DNA of 64,000 bases, from positions 21,371 to 85,370 of the forward strand of contig CAZVME010000004.1 in the NCBI GenBank assembly GCA_964628835.1. Reading direction: 5' to 3'. Both the position numbers and the translations under genes were made by a program. Below are positions 17,401 through 25,482 of this stretch, one piece after another. The stretch is from JAAGZL01 sp964628835. GTDB lineage: Bacteria; Pseudomonadota; Gammaproteobacteria; Chromatiales; Chromatiaceae. Every line of letters starts with the position of its first letter. The stretch's first letter is position 1. The notes below the pieces were generated by a model. The model did no database searches. It was not told the origin of the DNA and worked only from the letters and a program-made list of their open reading frames with translations.

Positions 17401-17448
17401 AGCGAAGAGATGACCACAAGAATCCGCGAACTTCTGGACAGCACATAA
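14413..17448 (+). CDS. Hybrid sensor histidine kinase with periplasmic SsuA/NMT1-type ligand domain
   Basis: 1011 residues. In order: a signal/anchor segment (about 16-33), a periplasmic substrate-binding domain of the SsuA/ThiY/NMT1 type (about 38-320, with LTLQLKWKHQFQFAGYYIA), a span (about 340-363), a PAS domain (about 385-500), a second PAS domain (about 510-625), a coiled link, HisKA with phospho-acceptor His654 in GGVAHDFNNLLG, an HATPase domain with NLAINARDAM and GTGLGLSMVYGF, and a C-terminal receiver domain (about 890-1005) with acidic pair VDDE and phospho-Asp943. SsuA-type domains bind small organic molecules such as sulfonates or pyrimidine precursors; the ligand here is unknown. 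There is no adjacent output regulator, so phosphotransfer to a distant protein is likely. Confidence 0.92.
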   Translation: MPATTESYINSNSARAWIVLLFLCLLPIPTIAQQSGEPLTLQLKWKHQFQFAGYYIALEKGYYAEVGLDVTIQPHGGIKSPTATMLAGNADYAVTSSDIVIHRALGEPVVALGAIFQHSAYGFLVREDSGIKSVEDFAGRKVMLGTGSQDAALQATLRSAGIKPADITQLPSSFDVNSLIQGETDVFNAYVTDQRFSLEQAGVAGRYILPIKYGVDFYGDVLVTTEKEIEQHPERVDRFLQASLKGWDYALTHQDEAIDLIQKKYNSQRMNYKHLAFEAHATRELIQPLLVTLGHMNPARWKQIKNTLEEHGFIKPGSSIDGLIYKPTTTENAWANLIARHGIALGLGTLVVYIIVLLLLLLKVHRRYRSSTVELAKSERRLRGAQEHANIGHWSLSADNSGAQWSDQVYHIFGLDPSMPSDDETLKSIMRSDEYASMQESIRNSLNTGQEHHMEYRISRPDGSECWVECRGLPSTSTDGKTDKISGFIQDITNRKRIEEELRSERDFAEDLINLARAIVLVLDTQGKIIRFNQYLEDISGYSLEEVKGKDWFTTFLPAMDHERIKILFQAAIKGIHTKGNINQIRTKAEDKLDIEWYDTTITDSDGNTTGLLIIGQDITQRIQAEKEQKRLRSDLQRAQKMDAMGQLTGGVAHDFNNLLGIIVANLDMLKAEVAGSGPAMRRCESALSAALRGSDLTKRLLAFSSHAPTEAVLLNINYVINDILEMIEKSLTASIRVETTLAYDLWLTTINPGELEDTLINLAINARDAMPNGGDLCIETTNITLNQNDIEDHYNVATGDYVQLVVSDNGVGIPEDILERVYEPFFSTKPQGQGTGLGLSMVYGFTQSVDGHIKITSVPEQGTKVEILLPRSTTAPDTTITSDQPSSTNNEIILVVDDEIELALIAKTSLNLIGYRVLTAHNATEALKLLEQNHNIALMFSDIIMSGGMNGFDLAKEAKRQHPQLKILLASGFTQDLDHEMFEQYGKNMLVKPYRSEEMTTRIRELLDST

Positions 17449-17475
17449 GGATCAGATTCCTACAGACATGTAGAC

Positions 17476-18168
17476 ATGAGCAGCTCGACCCCAGCAGGTA
17501 AGTTGCATATCAAACCCAGAAAATGGAATGCCATGGAAACCATCATTACAAGAAACTTCTGCATTAGACACCCAGGAAAGATCATTCGACTGTTCGGGCC
17601 GGGTGTTTACTTAGGCTTATTATTCAACAAAAAGAAAGGCCTGCTTGAGCACCTGACCAACAAGTACGCCTCCACAGGAATACCCATGCCAGGCCCGGTG
17701 GGCAATGCCTACAAATTATCGGCATTGATCGAGTTTCGTGTTGCCAGAGTCTACCAACGTATGGCAGAGCAGTTTAAATCACATGCGGCAGCCCACGCCC
17801 TGTTCACGGACCTGCACAACGAAGAGATAGAGCATGGACGTCTGATGTTACTGTGTTATTACACCGTAGAGCTAACACCATCAATTAAGTTTATTCCCAA
17901 CATTAGTGATCCAGAAATAACCAACACCCTGCATGACCTGAAGGTGCTTGAGAAAAGCATCCACGGCTTTTCATTAGAACAGGCACTCGACACCACAAAT
18001 GAACTTGAACTTGGCGAGGTAAACATCATCTTCGGAAAACTTCTGGGCCAGGTGGGCCAGGAACAGAGCACACTATTTATGGAACATCTCAAAAAAGCCG
18101 AGGGACATAGCAAGTCCGTGCCCAGACGCATACAGGCATTAAGGCGGTCCAGCTCTGCCGCGGCCTGA
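17476..18168 (+). CDS. Ferritin-like four-helix protein
   Basis: A 230-residue soluble protein with a central four-helix bundle carrying carboxylate/His metal motifs: ALIEFRVARVYQRMAE, then HNEEIEHGRLM (an EXXH pair), and TNELELGEVNIIFG. This is the ferritin-like/rubrerythrin or COQ7-like arrangement that holds a di-iron centre. The specific family and reaction are not clear. An N-terminal extension of about 60 residues is basic and has no signal. It begins 28 nt after the sensor kinase stop, so the two may be co-transcribed, but no good ribosome site was seen and the start could be further inside, for instance at the Met near residue 20. Confidence 0.6.
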   Translation: MSSSTPAGKLHIKPRKWNAMETIITRNFCIRHPGKIIRLFGPGVYLGLLFNKKKGLLEHLTNKYASTGIPMPGPVGNAYKLSALIEFRVARVYQRMAEQFKSHAAAHALFTDLHNEEIEHGRLMLLCYYTVELTPSIKFIPNISDPEITNTLHDLKVLEKSIHGFSLEQALDTTNELELGEVNIIFGKLLGQVGQEQSTLFMEHLKKAEGHSKSVPRRIQALRRSSSAAA

Positions 18169-18245
18169 GGAACCTCAAATCAAATCATGCGCGGATGACT
18201 ATCATAGCCGTCACATATTGCCAGGCCACCCATATGCCGCAAAGG

Positions 18246-19208
18246 TCACAAACTATTATAAACAAGCGCAATCCAGGTGTCAGTGCTGATAAAATCCCAT
18301 GCCCAGGATGCCCAGCGCTTGTTGAGACCCTGTTTTTGCACAGATTTCAGGCTCATCCCAGCCTTCTTGGACTTTTCCACCGTTTTGGTGGTCTCTTGCA
18401 GCATCTGTAAAAAGACCCGTAGTTCCGTCATTCCCGTAACCACACCATGCCCAGGAATAATTTTGGTATCAGCGGGATACTGTTCTAAAACTGCCTCAAT
18501 GCTGTTAATCATGCCTTGGACGTTCCCGCCATGTTCCAGATCGATAAACGGGAACATGCCACTGAAATACAGATCTCCCAAATGCAGCACATTCGCTTCC
18601 TTGAAGTAAACGGCAATATCACCAGATGTATGACTTTTGGGAAAGTGCGTCAGTTCAATCTCCTCGCCATTAAAATAGACCGAGGATTTTGTTGTAAATG
18701 TAATATCAGGCAGCCCAGTCGGTTTGGTTGCGGGAACAACTTTCTCTAATGATTTTATCTCTTGTTTATCCGCCAGCAGGAAACGCACCGCCTCATGGGC
18801 GACAACAACCGCCTTACCGCCAAAGTACTCATTAGTACCAGTATGGTCTGAATGCCAATGGGTATTAATAATATATTTCAGATCTCCGCAATCATCACAT
18901 CTCTTGACAGCACTGAATACCTGTTCCAATTTGCGCTCAAAACCATGCAGCATGTCATCCACAATCAACAGGCCATCTGCCCCTGGTAATACAGCAACAT
19001 TCCCACCCGCAAATCCATCCAGTCCCTTCACCACTAAGACATTTCCAGCAACAACTTCATATCCAATTGTGATGGGTTGCTTTGAGGTCTTTGTCTCGCC
19101 AGTTGCCGACGCACCAGAGCCAGCACCAGCAAATACCGACCCAAGACTGTTTGCAAACAATACCCCCATTATGAGGATAATAAGAACACTGCTTTTTCTT
19201 GGTTTCAT
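18246..19208 (-). CDS. Exported metallo-beta-lactamase-fold hydrolase
   Basis: 320 residues with a Sec signal peptide (about 1-27, VLIILIMGVLFANSLG). The MBL zinc motif is HWHSDHTGTNEYF, followed by HTSGDIAVYF, HLGDLYFSGMFP and PGHGVVTG, which supply the remaining His/Asp ligands. An inserted CDDCG segment precedes the zinc motif. The substrate cannot be deduced: relatives include class B-like lactamases, glyoxalase-like enzymes and quinoprotein-associated hydrolases. It is convergent with the ferritin-like gene, with 77 nt between the stops. Confidence 0.85.
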   Translation of the reverse strand: MKPRKSSVLIILIMGVLFANSLGSVFAGAGSGASATGETKTSKQPITIGYEVVAGNVLVVKGLDGFAGGNVAVLPGADGLLIVDDMLHGFERKLEQVFSAVKRCDDCGDLKYIINTHWHSDHTGTNEYFGGKAVVVAHEAVRFLLADKQEIKSLEKVVPATKPTGLPDITFTTKSSVYFNGEEIELTHFPKSHTSGDIAVYFKEANVLHLGDLYFSGMFPFIDLEHGGNVQGMINSIEAVLEQYPADTKIIPGHGVVTGMTELRVFLQMLQETTKTVEKSKKAGMSLKSVQKQGLNKRWASWAWDFISTDTWIALVYNSL

Positions 19209-19510
19209 AATGCTTGCCTATACATTTGTTGGTGGTTATTTAATACATCACTTTTACGCATAGCTAATGTTTGCGTAACCTGCCATAGCCCATGCAGCAG
19301 TTGGACATCCAGTCCACGAACTATTAGATGCCCACTTTTTAACCATTCTGGACCGTAAGTAATACTATTTTTAGATTATTCAAATAGTAAATACAAGATT
19401 GTATATGCGGAACGAGCCATATCGATTCATTTCCAGCTGAAAATTATTATCATGCTATTATCCCCTCCTAGACTAAGCTAGGTAACAGCTCACCACGAGA
19501 GCCTAAAGAT

Positions 19511-19765
19511 ATGGAACCGAAAGAAACAGTGGCAAACCAAGAAATGGTATCCGAACAATCAAAGATTTTGTCAGCACTAGAAACCAGCCGCGTTCTCACC
19601 AGAGAGGACGACTGGTATCGAGTACACAGCTTTGAAGCCCTACCTGAAAATATTAGCGACAGAATCGCCAAACTAGAGCAGGATGATCACGGCATAAGGG
19701 TTAAATTCTTCAACCAGTCTGAGTTGGACGCCGCAGTCAAAGAGCTGAAGATACCTACCATGTAG
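19511..19765 (+). CDS. Small acidic protein, unknown function
   Basis: An 84-residue frame with a protein-like composition: a polar N-terminus (residues 1-25, many Glu/Gln/Ser), a middle with EDDWYRVHSFEALP, and a C-terminal half with RIAKLEQDDHGIRVKFF and ELDAAVKELKIP. It is not recognised. The ribosome site is weak (GAGAGCCTAAAG). It lies just before a decayed membrane-protein gene. There is no signal peptide or membrane span. Confidence 0.45.
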   Translation: MEPKETVANQEMVSEQSKILSALETSRVLTREDDWYRVHSFEALPENISDRIAKLEQDDHGIRVKFFNQSELDAAVKELKIPTM

Positions 19766-19807
19766 ACACACACCAGCTGTTGCAGTTAATAACGAGGAGC
19801 TATACAA

Positions 19808-20199
19808 ATAGGCAAGCGCTTTCCATTAGCGATAGTTGCGATTTTCCTCACGATCCATTATGGATTTTGTTATTCACAGCATACTTCTTCAGCCCACCTA
19901 TGCGGCCACTGCACAACTTTGTGCGTCCCATAGCAGAGATAAAGATGCTCCTCACGTGCATTATCACCCTGCTATTTTCCAGCGATTTTGTTTTGATTTA
20001 CGGACTCCCGGTCAAGGAGAAATCCCTGGCCGCCGACATAAAGTAAGGAGCCATATTCGGCTTAGCCTCAGGAGTGATTGCCTTCAGCTCTTACGCTTAT
20101 ATGCTGATACCATTGATGCTCGCGGTTAGCTGGTTCTTCACAACCGTGGCGGAGTTAGGGATAGGCGGGATAATCGTCGGAGCCATGGTTAAAAAGTGA
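19808..20199 (+). pseudogene. Decayed small four-span membrane protein gene
   Basis: Three successive frames together read as one small membrane protein of about 130 residues. Frame 1 begins at 19808 with ATA where a start should be, 8 nt after GAGGAG, and gives GKRFPLAIVAIFLTI. Frame 2 continues from about 19856 as MDFVIHSILLQPTYAATAQL. Frame 3 follows from about 19925 as VRPIAEIKMLLTCIITLLFS, then IYGLPVKEKSLAADIK, a TAA at 20044-20046, and GAIFGLASGV to AMVKK at 20199. The order and style match small DUF-type bacterial proteins that carry a (K/R)YG motif where the TAA stands. That implies a lost start, two frameshifts and one nonsense change. The family name is not known to me. Confidence 0.6.
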
Positions 20200-20224
20200 T
20201 TAAGTATCAGGGTTCCACTCAGCT

Positions 20225-20259
20225 ATAAAAAACAAGGCCCGACAACAGCCGGGCCTTGT
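20225..20259 (-). terminator. Rho-independent terminator of rubrerythrin gene
   Basis: ACAAGGCCCG (20232-20241) pairs perfectly with CGGGCCTTGT (20250-20259) around an 8-nt loop. On the minus strand the stem is followed at once by a run of six T. It lies about 20 nt after the rubrerythrin stop. Confidence 0.92.
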
Positions 20260-20279
20260 AATTAACCCAAACCGGTCTG

Positions 20280-20858
20280 TTACCAGTTCTCGGCCAACAG
20301 CTCAAAATGAGCCTGAGGATGCACGCATGCCGGGCAACGCTCCGGGGCCTCATCCCCTTCATGCAGGTAGCCGCAATTTCTGCAACGCCACACCACCCTA
20401 CCATCACGTTTAAAGACCCTTCCTGCCTGAAGATTATCAGCCAGATTCCGGTAGCGTTTCTCATGCTGTTTCTCGGCTACGGAAATCGCCTCAAATGCCT
20501 GGGCCACCGATTCAAACCCCTCTTCCCTAGCAACCTTGGCAAACCCTGGATACAACTCTGTCCACTCCTGCTCTTCTCCAGCTGCAGCATGTAGCAGATT
20601 CTCCATGGTGGTGCCGACCTTTCCGGCTGGATAGGTTTCGGTTATCTCAACCTCACCACCCTCTAAAAACTTGAAGAACCTCTTGGCGTGCTCCTTTTCC
20701 TGGTTCGCCGTCTCCTCAAAGATATGGGAGATCTGAACCAGCCCCTCTTTTCTTGCTGCTGCGGCAAAATATGTATATCGGTTTCTTGCCTGGGACTCTC
20801 CAGCAAATGCAGCCAACAAATTCTTTTCAGTCTTTGTACCCTTGATGCTATTCGTCAT
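20280..20858 (-). CDS. rbr: Rubrerythrin
   Basis: A 192-residue cytosolic peroxide reductase of normal length. The N-terminal ferritin-like bundle has the di-iron ligands in GESQARNRY (Glu21), EKEHAKR (Glu55, His57 region), GEEQEW and AEKQHEKRY. A C-terminal rubredoxin domain has CRNCG (Cys159, Cys162) and CPAC (Cys175, Cys178). It reduces H2O2 to water with electrons from a rubredoxin or an NAD(P)H oxidoreductase. The ATG at 20858 has AGGAG 8 nt upstream; an in-frame start 17 codons earlier has none. The Fpr gene just upstream (21099-21851) could supply electrons, which is inference. Confidence 0.96.
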   Translation of the reverse strand: MTNSIKGTKTEKNLLAAFAGESQARNRYTYFAAAARKEGLVQISHIFEETANQEKEHAKRFFKFLEGGEVEITETYPAGKVGTTMENLLHAAAGEEQEWTELYPGFAKVAREEGFESVAQAFEAISVAEKQHEKRYRNLADNLQAGRVFKRDGRVVWRCRNCGYLHEGDEAPERCPACVHPQAHFELLAENW

Positions 20859-21002
20859 ATCTACAACTCCTGCATAATCAGTAGTGACAACCGGAACTGC
20901 TTCCGCCACCGGCCAAAAACCGGTCGCACACAGAAGCCAATGTTTATTGGTTAGTCTCCCATACCACTCAATACAGGTATAGATGTTTGGGTATTAAAGC
21001 CA

Positions 21003-21054
21003 GAAAAAAAACCCAATAATTATGGAAGCTCTAAACAACTCAGAGATTCCATAA
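21003..21054 (-). terminator. Probable terminator of fpr
   Basis: TTATGGAA (21020-21027) pairs with TTCCATAA (21047-21054), and the stem continues with CTCT/AGAG after a G-A mismatch around a 9-nt loop. On the minus strand a run of eight T follows about 9 nt later. It lies 45 nt after the fpr stop. Confidence 0.65.
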
Positions 21055-21098
21055 CCTGAGGTAGCGTCTATGTGAGGTTTTACGTGACTGGTTACTGG

Positions 21099-21851
21099 TT
21101 AATCATCCTGCCAGTAGTGTTCTGTGGTTACATGTCCGGGTTTACGCCGCAGGTTCTTTTTCAAGCCACGCGCGTCCAGCACCTGTTTGGTCTGCTTGAT
21201 CATCCCCGGATTACCACAGAGCATAACCTGAGATCTGTCCGGCCTGAGTTCCAGACCAACCCGCTGTTCCAGTGCTCCGTTCTCTATGGCATCAGGTATA
21301 TGCCCGGTCAGGGCAAAGTTGGTCTTCTCTCTGCTCACAAATGGGACCATGGAAAATTTCTCTGCATCACGGGCGCTGAATTCAGCAATGGCATCCCGGT
21401 AATTCAGATCACTGGTCTCACGCACCCCATGCACCAACACAATTTTGGAGAACCTCTCCCAGGCCGTATCGGTCTTTAGTATGGAGATAAACGGACCGAT
21501 TGCAGTGCCGGTGGCCATGAGCCAGAGCTCCTCGGCATCTGGCACTTCATCCAGGGTAAAGGTCCCAAAAGGCACTGGTGAAACCAGAATATCGTCGCCA
21601 TCATCCAACTCTTTAAGACGATTGGTGAATTCACCATTGGGGACGGTATTGAAATAGAACTCCAACATGCTCTGTGTGGGTGAATTGACCATTGAGTAGG
21701 GTCTGGCAATCAGTTCATCCTCTATGTTCAACCCCAGCTTGGTGTACTGACCAGCCAGAAATGGCTCCACCGGCGCGTCTACCTGTAACACAAATAGTCC
21801 ACCGGCATGCCGGACATTATTAACTACCCGACCCTGTACCCAATCATTCAT
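21099..21851 (-). CDS. fpr: Ferredoxin/flavodoxin-NADP reductase
   Basis: A 250-residue bacterial FNR of the Fpr type. The FAD-binding motif is RPYSMVNS and the NADP domain has GTAIGPFISIL and LCGNPGMI; the C-terminus ends in HVTTEHYW followed by short acidic residues. It exchanges electrons between NADPH and ferredoxin or flavodoxin. The ATG at 21851 has AGGTGG 5 nt before it; a GTG three codons upstream would overlap that site. Transcription is leftward into the rubrerythrin region but a hairpin with a T run separates them. Confidence 0.94.
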   Translation of the reverse strand: MNDWVQGRVVNNVRHAGGLFVLQVDAPVEPFLAGQYTKLGLNIEDELIARPYSMVNSPTQSMLEFYFNTVPNGEFTNRLKELDDGDDILVSPVPFGTFTLDEVPDAEELWLMATGTAIGPFISILKTDTAWERFSKIVLVHGVRETSDLNYRDAIAEFSARDAEKFSMVPFVSREKTNFALTGHIPDAIENGALEQRVGLELRPDRSQVMLCGNPGMIKQTKQVLDARGLKKNLRRKPGHVTTEHYWQDD

Positions 21852-21901
21852 ACTAACCACCTATATAATTTCAGTTCCAAACAGCGACCATAACAAACGC
21901 A

Positions 21902-22408
21902 TCAGGTCCCCAGGGCCTCGATAGTCCAACCAACCACACCTCGGTCTATCTCGGGGTGATGCCGACTGATCTGTTTATTTATCTCACCTACCCTCTGCTT
22001 TGGAACATCCACCATCAACAGGATTTCACCACGGGCAAGGGCACCCCTTACCTCACTCAGATGCACATGCGGCACCTTGGTTGCAAAGATCTCACCGAGT
22101 ACGAAACAGACCGCCATTACGGCCAATGCCACGGCCGCCCAGATATACAGACCAAAGTAAGCGGTCAACACCAGGACCAAGAGGGCCAGGGCAAACACCG
22201 CAAGATCACCCCGCCAAAACAGACGATCAACCAACCACACCCGGTCCCGTTTCTGGGCCTCTGATGCCGGTGGCAGTTTTGAGATATCGATATCTTCACG
22301 CGCCATGGCGTGTATCTGACCTCTAGCAACTCCCGTTTGCCCTAGCTCCGCCACCACCGACTCTGCATGCTCCACATCGGGAGAGAGAAAATAGACTCTT
22401 CTAAACAT
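21902..22408 (-). CDS. Two-span membrane protein with ACT-like N-terminus, unknown function
   Basis: 168 residues. The N-terminal part (MFRRVYFLSPDV, then AESVVAELGQTGVARGQI) looks like a small ferredoxin-like alpha/beta fold of the kind seen in DUF1269-type proteins. Two spans follow (about 84-103, AVFALALLVLVLT, and 105-124), then VPKQRVGEINKQISRHHPE. The function is unknown. The ATG has AGGAGGTAGAT immediately upstream, an excellent site; the upstream in-frame start at 22453 is rejected for that reason. It ends 50 nt before the fpr start and may be co-transcribed with it. Confidence 0.7.
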   Translation of the reverse strand: MFRRVYFLSPDVEHAESVVAELGQTGVARGQIHAMAREDIDISKLPPASEAQKRDRVWLVDRLFWRGDLAVFALALLVLVLTAYFGLYIWAAVALAVMAVCFVLGEIFATKVPHVHLSEVRGALARGEILLMVDVPKQRVGEINKQISRHHPEIDRGVVGWTIEALGT

Positions 22409-22453
22409 ATCTACCTCCTGACCAATACATATTGCACCAATCCACTTATTCAT

Positions 22454-22805
22454 ACCGAATTACTACCTAGTATTATACTAGGTTATTAGGAATGCAAGCA
22501 CTTCCTAAACTAGTTATTTGGAGGACACCTATCTTCAGGAACTGGAAACAGAACCGCCATTAGAGCGATTAGCTTTATTTACCTGCGCGTCATTTTAATA
22601 TACAAATTTCGTTTTTTAATCTACATGCTTGTAATTATTTGTTTTATCTATATTCCGCGATGGACATCCATACCCATCAAGAATACGTTTTTTAACTATT
22701 GTTATGTAATTAACTAACTAAAAGCGCAGATAGTTACAGCAGCAATAATCAGCTGTGAATTTGGGGCTTTCGAGCCCCATTCAGACAATCAACCTGGTAT
22801 TAATA
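22454..22805. other. AT-rich intergenic region before aceE
   Basis: About 350 bases of low G+C with no open frame of interest. It separates the leftward fpr block from the rightward pyruvate dehydrogenase genes and so must hold their promoters. The only clear element is the stem-loop at 22763-22778. No PdhR-type operator was recognised. Confidence 0.5.
22763..22778 (+). promoter_or_regulatory. aceE: UUCG-capped stem-loop in the aceE leader
   Basis: GGGGCT-TTCG-AGCCCC is a perfect 6-bp stem with a UUCG tetraloop, ending 27 nt before the aceE start codon at 22806. There is no T run, so it is not a simple terminator. It could stabilise the 5' end of the messenger or influence initiation. Confidence 0.5.
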
Positions 22806-25463
22806 ATGTCAGAAAAATCAGATATCGATGCTCAAGAGACTAGAGAGTGGCTGGATGCCCTAGAAGCAGTTCTGGAACATGAAGGAGTAGAGCGCGCCCA
22901 CTACTTGCTGGAGAGATTGATCGAAAAGGCGCGTCGCTCTGGTGCATATCTCCCCTATAGAGCCAAAACCGCCTATATCAATACCATCCCCACATCTGCT
23001 GAAGAACGCCATCCAGGGAACAATGCCATTGAACGGCGCATCAAGGCCATAGTGCGCTGGAACGCCATGGCCATGGTGGTAAAGGCCAACCGCAAATTTG
23101 ATGGCCTGGGTGGACACATTGCCAGTTACGCTTCTGTAGCCACGCTGTTCGAGGTTGGCTTCAATCATTTTTTTAACGCCCCCAGCGATGAACACGGCGG
23201 CGACCTGGTGTTCTTCCAGGGACACTCGGCGCCTGGTATCTATGCCCGCGCCTATGTGGAACGGCGCTTAAACAAGGATCACTTGTATAAGTTCCGGCAG
23301 GAGGTGGAGGCAGGCGGCCTCTCATCCTACCCCCATCCCTGGTTGATGCCGGAGTTCTGGCAGTTCCCCACCGTATCCATGGGACTGGGGCCATTGATGG
23401 CCATCTACCAAGCCCGCTTTATGAAGTATCTGCAAAACCGCGACTTTATGGATACCCAAGGTCGTAAAGTGTGGGCTTTCATGGGAGACGGCGAGATGGA
23501 CGAGCCGGAATCTCTGGGTGCAATATCCCTGGCCGCTCGCGAAAAGGTGGACAACCTGATCTTTGTGGTGAACTGCAACCTGCAACGCCTGGATGGTCCA
23601 GTACGTGGCAACAGTAAGATCATTCAGGAACTGGAAGCTGTATTCCGCGGCGCCGGTTGGAATGTAATCAAGGTGGTATGGGGTTCCTACTGGGATGCAC
23701 TATTGGCGCGGGATAAAAACGGCATCCTGCAACGCCGCATGGAAGAGGCCATTGATGGCGACTACCAGAACTACCAGGTACGTGGCGGTGCCTACACCAG
23801 AGAACACTTCTTTGGAAAATACCCTGAACTGCTGGATATGGTCGCCAATATGACTGACGAAGATATCTGGCGTCTGAACCGTGGCGGCCATGATCCCAAC
23901 AAGGTATTTGCCGCATTTTCCGCCGCAGTAAAACACCAGGGTCAGCCCACGGTAATCCTGGCCAAGACGGTAAAGGGCTACGGCATGGGAGAGGCCGGCG
24001 AAGGCCAAAACATTACCCACTCCCAGAAAAAGATGGGCGAGGAGGCGCTGAAGGCGTTCCGCGACCGTTTCAACATCCCCATCTCCGATGACGAGATCTC
24101 AGAGACTCCGTTCTACCGCTTTGATGAAGACAGCCCTGAATTCAAGTACATGACCGAGCACAGACAGGCCCTGGGTGGTTACTTGCCGGCACGGCGCAGG
24201 GAGGCGGAACCACTGGAGGTGCCTGGAGTTGACGCCTTTGGCTCTCTGCTGAGTGGCACCGAGGGGCGCGAGATGTCCACCACCATGGCTGCAGTACGAC
24301 TACTGTCTTCCCTTACCCGCGACAAAGATATAGGTAAAAACATTGTCCCCATAGTCCCGGACGAGGCCCGCACCTTTGGCATGGAGGGCATGTTCCGCCA
24401 ACTCGGCATCTACTCATCGGTGGGACAACTCTACGAGCCGGTGGATATCGACCAGCTCATGTACTACCGAGAGGATATAAAGGGCCAGATTCTGAACGAG
24501 GGCATAAATGAAGCCGGGGCAACCGCCTCCTGGCTGGCCGCAGGAACCGCCTACTCCAATCATGGGGTAAACATGATCCCATTCTTAATCAGCTACTCCA
24601 TGTTCGGATTTCAGCGCATCGGCGACCTGCTGTGGCTGGCCGGTGATATCCAGGCCCGCGGTTTTCTGCTGGGCGGCACCGCTGGCCGCACCACCCTGGC
24701 CGGTGAGGGCCTGCAGCATCAGGATGGGCACAGCCACATAGCTGCCTCCACCATTCCCAACTGCGTCTCATATGACCCGGCCTATAGTTACGAACTGGCA
24801 GTAATTATTCATGACGGCCTCAGGCGCATGTATCAGAAACAGGAGAGTGTCTTCTACTACATCACCGTGATGAATGAGAACTACGAACATCCGGCAATGC
24901 CTGAAGGAGCAGAAGATGGAATTCTCAAGGGCATCTACCTGCTGCAAGACGGTGGCAAGCGTGACAACTCACGGGTACAGCTCTTCGGCAGTGGCACCAT
25001 CCTACGTGAAGCCATCGCCGCAGCCGAACTGCTGCAGAACGATTTCAATGTCACCGCAGATATATGGAGTGTAACCAGTTTTAACGAGCTGCGGCGTGAT
25101 GGCGTCAGCACCGGACGCTGGAACCTGCTACATCCGGAACAGACCCCACGCATCAGTTACCTGGAGCAGTGTCTGCAAGGACATGATGGCCCAGTGGTCG
25201 CGGCAACTGACTATATGAAGATCTACGCCGATCAGGTACGACAATTCGTACCTAGAAACTACTGTGTACTAGGCACCGATGGCTTTGGCCGCAGCGACAC
25301 CAGAGAGCAGTTACGCAAGTTCTTCGAGGTGGACCGCTACTACATAGCAGTTGCTGCGCTAGCTTCCCTGGTTGAAGAAGGCGATATCGATGCAAGCAAG
25401 GTATCCGCGGCGATCAGTAAATATAGCATTGACCCGGAAAAGCCGGAACCGACCACAGTTTAA
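22806..25463 (+). CDS. aceE: Pyruvate dehydrogenase E1 (homodimeric type)
   Basis: 885 residues, the usual length for the gammaproteobacterial single-chain E1. It decarboxylates pyruvate with thiamine diphosphate and transfers the acetyl group to lipoyl-E2. The N-terminus has DIDAQETREWLDALE; the ThDP motif is GDGEMDEPESLGAI with a later NCNLQRLDGPV; the transketolase-like second half has RTFGMEGMFRQLGIY and GEGLQHQDGHS. The start at 22806 is the first Met of the recognised sequence; an upstream in-frame Met is not preferred. aceF follows after 19 nt. lpdA is absent from this operon. Confidence 0.98.
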   Translation: MSEKSDIDAQETREWLDALEAVLEHEGVERAHYLLERLIEKARRSGAYLPYRAKTAYINTIPTSAEERHPGNNAIERRIKAIVRWNAMAMVVKANRKFDGLGGHIASYASVATLFEVGFNHFFNAPSDEHGGDLVFFQGHSAPGIYARAYVERRLNKDHLYKFRQEVEAGGLSSYPHPWLMPEFWQFPTVSMGLGPLMAIYQARFMKYLQNRDFMDTQGRKVWAFMGDGEMDEPESLGAISLAAREKVDNLIFVVNCNLQRLDGPVRGNSKIIQELEAVFRGAGWNVIKVVWGSYWDALLARDKNGILQRRMEEAIDGDYQNYQVRGGAYTREHFFGKYPELLDMVANMTDEDIWRLNRGGHDPNKVFAAFSAAVKHQGQPTVILAKTVKGYGMGEAGEGQNITHSQKKMGEEALKAFRDRFNIPISDDEISETPFYRFDEDSPEFKYMTEHRQALGGYLPARRREAEPLEVPGVDAFGSLLSGTEGREMSTTMAAVRLLSSLTRDKDIGKNIVPIVPDEARTFGMEGMFRQLGIYSSVGQLYEPVDIDQLMYYREDIKGQILNEGINEAGATASWLAAGTAYSNHGVNMIPFLISYSMFGFQRIGDLLWLAGDIQARGFLLGGTAGRTTLAGEGLQHQDGHSHIAASTIPNCVSYDPAYSYELAVIIHDGLRRMYQKQESVFYYITVMNENYEHPAMPEGAEDGILKGIYLLQDGGKRDNSRVQLFGSGTILREAIAAAELLQNDFNVTADIWSVTSFNELRRDGVSTGRWNLLHPEQTPRISYLEQCLQGHDGPVVAATDYMKIYADQVRQFVPRNYCVLGTDGFGRSDTREQLRKFFEVDRYYIAVAALASLVEEGDIDASKVSAAISKYSIDPEKPEPTTV

Positions 25464-25482
25464 CCAAGGAGCCTGACAACAA

